Positions 53,912 to 64,000 of a stretch of DNA of 64,000 bases are shown here, one piece after another; position 1 is the stretch's first letter; each line of letters starts with the position of its first letter. The DNA is taken from the NCBI GenBank assembly GCA_011033025.1, contig WFMF01000106.1, positions 248,001 through 312,000 on the forward strand, given 5' to 3'. The notes under the pieces are model-generated. The model saw only the letters and a list, made by a program, of their open reading frames with translations, was not told the origin of the DNA and did not search any database. This DNA is from Beroe forskalii. Taxonomy: Eukaryota > Ctenophora > Nuda > Beroida > Beroidae. Made by a program: the position numbers and the translations under genes.

Positions 53912-55410
53912 TATATCCTTCTGTATCACATGTTGATCGTTGCAGACATGAGGCAATGTTTGAGGTGTGAGTCAGGGGTCATGGCTGGTAGGGAAAAGCT
54001 GATTATTCTGAATCAGTTGGTAATGTCGCATTGACAGGCGGTAAATTGTAAGCGGTAGAAATATTTCAAAATATTAACACTGCAAAATGAGGCCAATGTA
54101 ACTTGAATCGAAACTGAAGTACAAGTCAAAGAAGATCTGGGAAGTGGAAACGATCATATTCCGCAATGCACACGCCACAGAGTGCTCAATCGTCATTAAG
54201 TGCTCATTGAATTGCAATAGTTCAAACGTAACATGACTGTTGAGAAGCACCGATCCGTGGAATCACTCAATCACAATCGGAATTGAGTTATGTAAATTCC
54301 ACTTTAACAGCCCTTAAATACCTTTTAAAGAAAAAGTTAAAGGGGTTTACTGCAGAAGTTCAGAACAGAAAAACTCAACACTTGCCTAAAACGAACAAGG
54401 TCGAAGGAAATGCATTCCAAATATAATATATTGGTTTTAGACTTGGTAACCTGATATATCTCACATGTACAAGTGATAGTGTACTACCACAGAAAAAAGC
54501 AGGCGTGAAAAACTCCTTGCAAAGAGCCTTGTTAACACCTGTATCTCTCAGTACAAATGTAGTGCCGGCTCTTCGATAGTGTGCTGTTATCACATTTCTG
54601 TGATACGATTCTGTAGCCTTGGAAGTTGGAATATCGGAGATAATTATTACGGCATAGATAGTTCCTTCTCACATCTATAAACTATCTTAGCAGAGTGTCT
54701 TAGGAGTACAATTTGTAGAGGGTTTATTACGTCACAAACCTTACCAGGACTTCATGTTACGCATACCTGTGTGAAGGCTATAGACAGCATAGTTTTCACT
54801 GTCTTGAAAGCCAAAAACTATTTAATACACAATTATAATATGAAATGAGGCGACATGAGAATTTTACGTGCGAATGTCGCCAAATGCAAAGAAAAACGGA
54901 CACACAACAGGGAAATCTTGATTTCTAACGTCAAACCAAGACTCCATGTTATGTAGACCTACTGGACGTGGATAACATAGTTTCTAGCTGTATTGAGATA
55001 ACTCGATAACTATGCAATACACAATTAAAATAATTATTCAGGTACTGTGCCCTGAGAAGTTCAGATATTGGAGATAATTATTGGAGTTTCTTCGCTTCAA
55101 TGCTCACATCTGAGCTATCATACCGGTTTTTTCGGGTGTCTTGAGGGTTTATTATGTAACACACCTTACCGAGACATCATGGCCGGCAAAGTTACTTGAG
55201 ATATCGTAGTATTCACTATCCCAAAGCAGCTGCTTTGAGATAACTCGAAAACTATGCAGTACACAATTATGATATGTATTGAGGAACACAGCGCCAACTC
55301 TTACACTCTCTCTCTCTGGATGATATTATATACCCCGCGGAGTTTTACTCACATACTGCAGTTACACACGATACGTGACATATATCATTATATGAGAGTA
55401 CACGAGCACT

Positions 55411-55481
55411 AACACACACACACACACACACTAACACACAAATACAAATACATACACACACACACACACATATACACATAC
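55411..55481. repeat. (CA)n-rich microsatellite
   Basis: Interrupted ACACAC and ATACAC runs. Confidence 0.95.
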
Positions 55482-56614
55482 ACAAACATGTTTCTCAGAA
55501 TTTCACGAATCTGTGGCCCTGCACAGTAATTTATTGGCTAAGGTGTGTTTCCATACCGCAGTCCAAGTGCTGCAATATAATGATCAATCCATGTCTCTAC
55601 ATATTAAGAGGTGTGGCACGGATGGAATGATTTATTAGCCCTTACCGCTCTGCAGAAACATTCAGAATGTGCACGCTGCACACGCTAGTGAGTTACGTGG
55701 CTGTGATTCTGATAGGCAAAGGTCGGTCGGAATCTTTAAAATTAGTAGTAATACCTTTCAAAAATCAAAAGTTAATCTTGAAATCAATCCTTCAATCAGA
55801 AATGGTTTCCATGGGAAACTTTTGCTTTTGCTCACAAAAATTTATAAGAATTAATGTCATGACTGCGTCATAACAAGTCACTTAGGTGACTGTCATAGTT
55901 GTTGACTGACAATGACGTCATGACTACAGCTAAAAGTGGTGACTGGTGATGTCAAAGCAACCAATTTTGGGTGCAAATTTTATCTAAAACTATCAAATTT
56001 AGCCATGTGACCATGTTTAGCTATCACTATATACCATCATCTCATAGTGACTTGAGCTATTGGGTGTGGGCTTCTCTTGGACCTCCTGTTCGATTTACGT
56101 AGTTCCAATAATTAGTAAGGACACTGCTGCTCCCTCCGATATTATCGTATTACAAGATGTGTCAAGATTTTAACGCGACATTAATACACACTGTGTGTTG
56201 GATGTGTATAGCTCTATGTTATACACATTATACATACATACACCCACATGATATTGGTACGTGAGGGAATTAGTGCCTGGTGGTACTGGGCACCAGAGAA
56301 TCAGTACTTTCAGTATATACTGACACGATACTATTGTCGCAGAATGCTTTGTACGAAGCCCTGCCAACTCGGAAGTGAGTAGCGAGCCTTTCATCTTCAG
56401 CAATATAAACATAAAGTCATACCAATTTAGCAATTGTCAGGTCAAAGGGTTTGCCTGCGTCGATTGGAGAAGACATTGCGAATATACAACTATAAATAAC
56501 ATATAAGATATAGGTATGACCAGGGGCAGTACTCAATAATACCGGCACACGAGTCCCTGGATGTGACCCGTGTCCCAATTCTGGGACACGAGGTTAAAGA
56601 TTTCCTCGCGATCC

Positions 56615-56659
56615 AAATATTTAGCCGGGGACTGGACCAACGATCTCTAACTCAATATC
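56615..56659. repeat. 45-bp direct repeat, copy 1
   Basis: AAATATTTAGCCGGGGACTG and the following 25 bases recur exactly at 57160-57204. Confidence 0.95.
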
Positions 56660-57159
56660 AAATCATCATTGCATAACGCTTACGTAAAATGGCCTTAAAG
56701 TCAGGAAACAATGAATGCCGAAAGTATGGACAAGAACAGATGGGACCCGGTAAGCTTAGTTAGCGTCCATGATAATACTAAACCGTCTATGCCATCACTG
56801 ACATAGCATCTGTTCAACTAACGATTTAACAAACAAAGAAACCATGACTGAAAGGTTTAATTCCAAAATACTAGCTAGCTCTGAAAAGAATTGAGTACCG
56901 GTTCAGAAGGCTTGTCGGGGGCATGAAAGGTGCTTTTCGAACTCTACTTCGCACGAGTGTTTAGAAACACTCTCTTCATGTGCCGTTCGAACTCTACTAG
57001 GACACTGGAGTGTTAAAAAACACTCTTACCTCTGGCGAAAGGTAACAGGCATTAACAAATAAAATTGCACCAAGGGCTGGCTAGACCACTTGATCTGACT
57101 TCCTATCTGAAACCGGTTCTGGCGAAAGAGGTCACAGGGTTGCCAAGTTAAACATTGTG

Positions 57160-57204
57160 AAATATTTAGCCGGGGACTGGACCAACGATCTCTAACTCAA
57201 TATC
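57160..57204. repeat. 45-bp direct repeat, copy 2
   Basis: Identical to 56615-56659; a shorter related ATCTTTAGCCGGGGC is at 57666. Confidence 0.95.
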
Positions 57205-57340
57205 TAACTCAATTCAGATGTTACCAGCTCCTGTTAGGATTTAAAACAGCAATCCTTTTTAGAATGATTCAAACACACGCATTGCTGTTATCCGCTTCAA
57301 TAATCTGATTATACAGAATTATACACATGCACATTGTCAT

Positions 57341-57404
57341 TGTCACGTGATCCAAATGTCACGTGATCTCCAACCAAGTCACGTGACTCTTAAATCATGT
57401 GATC
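57341..57404. promoter_or_regulatory. Cluster of CACGTG-type E-boxes
   Basis: GTCACGTGAT, GTCACGTGAT, GTCACGTGAC and ATCATGTGAT within 63 bp. The first three match the GTCACGTGAC type bound by MiT/TFE bHLH-Zip factors in animals. The target gene is not known. Confidence 0.5.
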
Positions 57405-60400
57405 TACACGGTACTCAGCTAATATGATCCCAGAGAATGTGTGTAGTGTGTGTGTGACAAATTCAGGGGCTTCAAATTACACATCTTATGTTAGCAGGTG
57501 GTGGAGTATTTAATAAATAGAAACTATTTTGAGATGTTGCAGTTCAGTGAAATGAAGCTCATATTATGTATGTGAAATGATGAACAGTTGCAAGAGTGTT
57601 ACTTTGTTCATTGATGGGGAAATGTTGAGACAAAATTGAGGCATACTTGTGACAAATTGTGCTTAATCTTTAGCCGGGGCAAACCTGGACTGTGGAATGC
57701 CTTATATAATCTACCAAACGAAACTATGTGAGTGAAAATATGACCTCATGTAAAAAGATGGCTTCTTATCTCTATGGAAATGGCCATAAAACGCATTAAA
57801 ACTGACTTCATGCTACAGCCTGAATGCACACATAGAGAACAATATTTCGCCATGTTCTAATATTGACCTTCCCAGTATTTCGTACTCCATTCTCTTTCTC
57901 ACTCTGGAATTCCCACTTGACGTTGTCTTTAGCTCCGCGGTATGATTAATATAACACGGGAGAGAGTAAAGCGAGCTGTATTCCTTGATCCAGTGTGATG
58001 ATGATGAAGATGGTGGTGAGTGTCTTTAGCACAATCTGTGTACACAACGAGTGGAGTGTGGAAAATGTCGTCATTTTCAGGGTGTAGAATAGTGTGGCTA
58101 TGACGTTAGATCGCTCACTGTTCGAGCGTTTGATCGTGAACTACACGACTCTACACAAACTCTAATATATATTACAGTGATCATGTCATTGTACAACATG
58201 AAGCTTTACAGAAGTGAACGTTCTAAGAGCTTAAAGCACAGTGTAGTGTGTGTGTGGAGAGAAGTGAAGGGTGAACTCTACATATAATGTGGTGAGAGCT
58301 GATAGTCAATTAGCTGAGTAACCATGTGGGCAGGATGTGATCCTAGTATCGTGTAAAGACTTAACCAGATCCTATTTATTGAGATTCTGTGAGAGAGATT
58401 CTTCTGGCAACTTGCCATTGATTAGCAGTTTAAAAGAAGAGAATTCTGTCTTTTTAGAGAAAAGATCATTTGGCTGTTTGCCGAAGAAATGTCGGGTTGT
58501 AATCCTTCATATACTTTGGAAGTTCAGGAGCCTGAATAATAATTAGTTCAGGGTCTTTGTTAAGGCAGTAATTCTCATATAAGATTACCATGGTCCTCTG
58601 AAAATATCCCTTGAAGAGATTTCCTGACAGCACCATTCAGCGCTGTTTGAAATTTTAAAAGTACAACAGTGAGATAGATAAAAAGTGGTCATCAAATAAA
58701 CCCATATAAACCATTCATACTGACTCCTATTCGCACCTTCTCCCAAGTATAAAATTGGTCCTTCCCCAAAGCTTATTTATCTAAATTTAAACTTTAAATT
58801 CTCCAGACTTAAGTCCTCTGGCGTACCCCAAGGAGTTTAAAAATAGTTCAACCCTTTACTGACAGAGTATACAATTATCATTTCATGATATTTTATATTC
58901 AACAAAGAGGTAATCATTCACCACGATATATATTTGGGATTTTATGGTAAAGTGTCATCACATGTCACATATCACAGAATATATGGTTGTATTTAAACTC
59001 ACTTCGCACCGTGATTTATAACTCCTCCGGGCGATTGTGCCAGGAATGCCGGCTCCAGATCAAGGTTAAATATTTAAAAGAGTTCATGTGGTTTGTTTAA
59101 ATCCTTCCGAGAATTTGAATAACTTAGATGTGTTCGAAGAAAATATAGTGGTTTATTAATTAGAGTTTTGATTTACGTTATTTGAGCATTAATTGTATGA
59201 AGCCATGAAACGGTTGGAAACACAAGATGTATTACAATTTTTATCGATTTTCTTTTGGTTATACCACCAGAACCATTAAATAAGGCGTAATTGAGGTAGC
59301 CTAGTTGAATGAAACATATAAATGTATCCAAGGGCAGTGGACACCATTATCTTGATTTAATTATGTTTAACGAAGTAAATCACGTTTTAATTTATAATCT
59401 GCAGTTAATTATGACTTTCCGGCAGCATAATTCTGAGTCTAATTTAACTGTAATGATTAATTACCTGAACTAATTAAATTTGTTGTTGGAGATTTTATCC
59501 GTTTATTAAACATAATTTCTGGGGTGGAGTTAGGACCCTGGAAACATGATAGTATAAATGTTAGTATTAACTTCGATCATAGTGATGAGACGTCTGCTGC
59601 TTAATGATATGATCATCAGACCTACACAGACAATAACTTCCACCTTCTGAAAGTGAACCATTGAAAGGGAATGTAAATGTACGGTAAAATGAACCGTTAC
59701 ACTATACCAATGTCTGTAAGGTCACATGTCAACCTACAAGAAGTAAAGACACCCCTTTCCATGACATCATAGCTTCTATTGACAATGTGATTTGTTGTCA
59801 GCATCAGATCATCTGACCTTGCTGTCTGCTGCTTGAATGTGTGTCTAGAGGTATATCATTCTGTGTATCACGTGACAGTAGGGTCATGCAATCACCGGTA
59901 CTCTCTGCACTATTACTCAGTCACAGATTTCGGGTTCTTATCACTGAACTGCGGTAGATTGCAAGGAACATGATATGAAATGATAGTCTGAGGTAGAAAA
60001 AAGAAATAATCGGAGGTCGTGAATTACAAATATATATAGGCGGTATAAGTCATCCAATATCCATTCCCCATTCTAAATCTTGAATATGAAGTCATATTAG
60101 CAAGTATTCCTGCCCTGGTATTTTGTACTCTACATATAAGGTTATTTCGATCTAAAAACGGTACTATTTTCATGATTTTAGTCAGATTCTATTTTTCGAA
60201 TATTTCATGAACGTACCCGCTGAGACAAAATTCAATTTTAGAATTTTTAACTGTAAGAGTGTTATAAAGGACCAGGGCAAGAATGTAATATTGTTTTTGG
60301 CCTTACAAATAAGATCCTTGGCATTTACATATTATGCTGACTGATAACTTTAGGCTTTAAACCAATGAGTGACAATGACTTTGCCCTTGAATTATTCCAA

Positions 60401-62599
60401 AAGCTGAAATAAATTCTACATTGATAAAACCTCTTTGCTAAATGTAATCTATTTTAATGCCCAAAATGTGTACTTCGAACCTCAACATCGTTACTTACGT
60501 TGTGGAATGAGGGTCTCATCAGAGAGCTCTTATTATGAGGCTTTTGTGTAGCTCCATTTTACTAATGTTGTGATAAATAGCGCTGGGTCCTCTCTTAAAT
60601 TAACTTCTGCAACTTCTGGGAGGAGAAGAAGGGATTCGTCACAACTCAGCTACACCGACAAATGTTCCTTCCGAATGTGCATTACTAGAAAAACCCGCAA
60701 ATTCATGGTATTATAAATCCATTAGTTTGAAATTCGCACAATCTTTACAAATAACTCGTACATACAGCATAAATTCGCTAAAAATGAAGGAGACGCAAAA
60801 GAAGGCTCACTCAATAATTATTAAGTAGCACGTGCGTGTGCGCGCGTTACTTGGGTCAAGAGTCAAGACAGATCGAATTTTAGCCTCAAAGTGACCTTTC
60901 TAGACTTGTCGTACGACAACTCTATTATTAAAGCTCTCATCGACTTCTTAAAATCTGATATGCACTCTCACTAATATTTTCAATTGTCCTGCAAAATGAC
61001 CCAAAGTTTTAACCCCATTTATTGATGATATTTGTTCCCAAACCACATCATAGTTTTATTGTAACATTCAAATCATCCAAATATCTTGAGACTTCTTTCT
61101 GTCGGGCATGCTAGTTTTATTGTTGAGTTAAATTATACCAACCTCATTTTAATTCCACAGTTAAATGTCCATCAGCCTCGCCTTAAAAAGTTATAAGCCG
61201 GCCGCCTATATACCTGCTCCTTCATAAAACATCTCATGTTTTATTGGGAAACACCCTCATGCTATACCTTATGGTTACTCCAGTATGTGACTGAGTGATA
61301 TTACGTTGGATAATAATAAACTCTGCTATTAAAAATAATCTGCTATTATGTGCTATTAAAATTTTATTAAAATGACTTTTTATATCATATAAATACCAAA
61401 AACATATCTTGTCTTTGAAAATATCATGATCATTACGTAATGAATAAAATATCAGGAATATCATTTTACAAGAAGTGCATCTTAATATCTGTCTGTGGAC
61501 CAGACAGGGATTTACGATTTCTGGTGGGCGCTACCTTGAAGTTTATATTCCCCAGACCCATTAATAGTGCAAAATTAAATATATTGCGTTAACTTCCATC
61601 ATAAATAGCCTTTAATGGATATTAATGCAAATTTAAATATTATATTAGGTTTTAATACATAAATAGTCATTCATACCAAATAATAGTCATATAAGGCTAC
61701 AATATAAAACTGACTCCGATCCCACCGAATTTTCCATAGAATTGGAGGGCTAATATAGGCTAGACTGTGACCATGTGTTCCTCTGTGACAGCGTGTGACA
61801 GCATTTGACTGAATTTTAATTGAAGTGCCGATTATAATGCGGGCTATGGGAAGCTTATTTTGGGAGGGAAGTTGGGCAAATTGACGAAGTTGCAATTACA
61901 GTGCCACAATAATGATCATTGAACGTCAAAGCTACACCTTCAACACAAAGATGAGAAATGAAAAAATGACAGTGAAATTAAGAGCAGGGAAACGTCCATA
62001 TTTTGTATCTTTGTAACTTTGTTACACATCAGGCGTGCGTGTAACATTCCCTAGAAGATATCTTGTGTCAGAGGCCCGCCATTTCATACACAATGCACCA
62101 ATCAATCCGACTGGCAATTAATCAGAGGCTCCCTAATTTCATTAACCACATTGTCATGTTATATGGTGGGGGTCCAGTGTTAATTATCTGTACAAATCGC
62201 ATATCATCCGAATTATTACACAACAATTCTACCCGGTAGAATGCACGACACACAATGTGTGTCAGATGATTCATTCCCACACAAAATATTCGGCTCACGT
62301 ACAAATGATAAAAGTTTAAGAGATTGTTGGAAGGTTACATTATATTTTATACGTTGAACTTTTGAGAATTTCTTTGTTTCCTTCTTCATACAGTACAAGT
62401 ACTCAGCATAATTATCTTGCTACTTTTAATTCTTTGTATATTAAATTTAAATGCACTGTATGGTAAAACCTTGGTAGACCCGCATATATTCAAACCTAAC
62501 ATATTTACTGAGTTTTGTGTGTAATCCAACCCATTCCTAACCTGTACTGTGTTTGTAAACGAGCGGAAGACGGTTGATATGCCATGACGGTTGAGATGA

Positions 62600-62736
62600 T
62601 GACGTCATTATGACGGCTTACAGTGGTGCATTCATGACGCAAAACTGTCCATTTTATCTCGTGCACACGGCTTCTAGACTTGTGAACCTGGTATATTACA
62701 TACCCACACGAGAAATAGGCGGATGAGATGACGTCA
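62600..62736. promoter_or_regulatory. Pair of TGACGTCA (CRE-like) sites
   Basis: TGACGTCA at 62600-62607 and 62729-62736, both in GATGACGTCATTAT context, about 600 bp before the exon at 63318. Possible promoter elements of that gene. Confidence 0.4.
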
Positions 62737-63249
62737 TTATCATAGCGCAACCTAGTACGTTGATGTCGTTGAACCGCCTATTTTTCGCGCGCGGGGTTTG
62801 ATAAATAATATGTTATTTCGGTGGATGTTGTTAGCCTTGCCTGGAAGTGTTAAAATGAACGTGAGAATTATAAAACTTATAGGACCAGTGAACTGTGTAC
62901 ACACTATGATAAAAGGGTGTGTTTTAGCCTGTCTGTTTTACGCGTTTTTAAGTGTGTGGGATGTTTGTTTGTGTGAAAGTTTGTTATATAGGTGTGCACT
63001 GTGTAGGTATGTTTAGGTATGTCTGGGGTTTGTTTTTAGAGTATGTTTTAGAGTAAGTCTGTAGAGTTTAGGTGTGTTTATTAAGTGTTTGCTAAGTAGA
63101 TGTGCTTGTATAATTGTGAGGATTTGAAAGAGAAATTAACCATTGACTAAGCAGGCATGTGGCGACATAATCAATTAAAAAGTCAATAATATTGATTCGA
63201 ACATCACGTAACATGTTCAAAGAAATAAACCGTAGTCCTCAAACCTGCA

Positions 63250-63320
63250 GTATTACTGATAACGTGTTGTTCAGGTTGATCCCAAACTTCCAGTATTACT
63301 GATAACGTACTGTTCAGGTG
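63250..63320 (+). repeat. Duplicated 3' splice site of the downstream exon
   Basis: Two units of about 43 bp: CAGTATTACTGATAACGT then GTTGTTCAG|GT and ACTGTTCAG|GT. The second leads into the exon. Confidence 0.85.
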
Positions 63321-63407
63321 ACGTTTACAAAGGAGCAGCTCACTAAGATACCTAACAAGGACCAGTGGCACGGACTCAAGAGTGTCAAATGTGACTCTGA
63401 AGCTCAG
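63318..63407 (+). CDS. Exon of an unidentified + strand gene
   Basis: 90 bases, CTGTTCAG|GTG to GCTCAG|GTAATT, phase 0 in and out, 30 codons: VTFTKEQLTKIPNKDQWHGL and KSVKCDSEAQ. Clean splice sites and protein-like composition, but no family recognised. No other exon of this gene could be placed; it probably continues beyond 64 kb. Confidence 0.65.
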
Positions 63408-63610
63408 GTAATTATGTGTTTATGATCGGAGACTGTACTTTAATCTAGATCAAAATAATGGTAGTATCCAAGAAAGAAAGAAAGAATATGAGATGCTCTG
63501 TTTTCCCCTACACTTGAACCCTCAACCTACCCTGATCCAAACCATAACCTATTCTCCTATCTAGACACATAAGAGCGTCCACATAATATTATTAATCTGA
63601 CCAGTCAATA

Positions 63611-63844
63611 TTACAATAGTGGTTGGGCTTCTTGCATCCTGTCGAATAATGACTTGATATTATATACTGCACTTCTCACGCTAATAAAAAGAGCATCCGT
63701 TCTGTCAGAATCTTTTTGTCGTCTATCTGGGTCGATTGTCTCTGGAAGACAATGAGATATAATCTGAGCTATTGTCCGATTGTCTCTTCTGTTTGTGTTG
63801 TGACATTCCACTTCGATACACTGTAATTTATCTTCATAGGCCAT
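63611..63844 (-). CDS. Possible small gene or exon, 77 codons
   Basis: ATG to TAA frame: begins MAYEDKLQCIEVECHNTNRR, later IISHCLPETIDPDRRQ and ISVRSAVYNIKSLFDRMQEA. The composition is plausible for a soluble helical protein. No family, no clear signals. It could be a chance ORF. Confidence 0.3.
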   Translation of the reverse strand: MAYEDKLQCIEVECHNTNRRDNRTIAQIISHCLPETIDPDRRQKDSDRTDALFISVRSAVYNIKSLFDRMQEAQPLL

Positions 63845-64000
63845 TCCTACCCAACATTATACATGGTGAGAAATATACTGATTCACTCAGTGTAGCTATT
63901 GTGAGTTAGCTTTCAGCTTTGAATAGAGCGCGTTACACATATGGAATAAAAAGCTTAAAAATAATATTTCCTAGACTCCGTTCCAAGAAAAACTTTTCAT

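Larger units (their letters stand above)
53912..63317. other. 9.4-kb intergenic or 5' region, no supported gene
   Basis: AT-rich with only short ORFs lacking splice or family support. It holds a (CA)n tract, a 45-bp direct repeat, hairpins, a cluster of CACGTG sites and two TGACGTCA sites. It separates the start of anoctamin copy 2 from a + strand exon at 63318, so it may hold both promoters. Confidence 0.55.

Noticed and set aside
62798-63016. 72-codon ORF with a Cys/Leu-rich end as a 5' exon of the downstream gene
   Set aside because: Built on TGTGTTT-type low-complexity sequence; no donor with a matching phase was found.

Overview
This is eukaryotic nuclear DNA, almost certainly from an animal. 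Genes are split by many GT-AG introns, the background is AT-rich, class II transposable elements and their short derivatives (hAT, Mutator-like, TA-flanked MITEs) are common, and the main gene is a multi-exon anoctamin (TMEM16) membrane protein. Nothing seen fixes the phylum. An invertebrate with a high repeat load, possibly an early-branching marine one, is a guess.

Layout. From base 1 to about 53.9 kb the window is one large imperfect palindrome carrying the same anoctamin gene twice, tail to tail. Gene 1 runs on the + strand from beyond the left edge to about 27.4 kb. Gene 2 runs on the - strand from an ATG at 53911 to a stop at 29882. I assigned 21 shared exons in each copy by acceptor/donor sites and a matching codon phase; the one link whose phase does not close is between the second and third exons of gene 2. 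All exons from the sixth shared coding exon onward encode the same residues in the two copies (one exception, Asn/His, in the exon just before), with only silent changes in the exons I compared base by base. The introns differ strongly in length and in transposon content.

Palindrome centre (27.4-29.8 kb). The axis falls in a 172-bp satellite array: one monomer is inverted and about eight lie in the opposite orientation, with the switch at about 27603.

Arm-specific insertions. Left arm only: about 10.4 kb (roughly 1327-11755) holding a hAT-like element (2147-7305) with an intact 993-codon transposase-like ORF, a decayed P2X7 C-terminal-domain gene copy, a 176-bp hAT-type MITE with an exact 8-bp target duplication, and a 1.1-kb TIR element with GC-rich hairpins. 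Right arm only: a 2.3-kb element with an 8-bp target duplication, ends built from an 11-bp satellite and a foreign coding fragment in the middle; a 0.64-kb TA-flanked MITE; and a 1.4-kb Mutator-like remnant with a 10-bp target duplication.

Most unusual signal. At five exons the 3' splice site, together with the first few bases of the exon, is repeated in tandem just upstream of the true acceptor. Copy number differs between the two arms (for example 1 versus 4, 2 versus 3, 3 versus 5). One exon also has its 5' splice-site region repeated. This looks like a recurrent process acting on splice junctions.

From 53.9 to 63.3 kb I find no convincing gene, only repeats and possible regulatory sites. 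One well-bounded + strand exon at 63318-63407 marks the start of a different, divergently placed gene.
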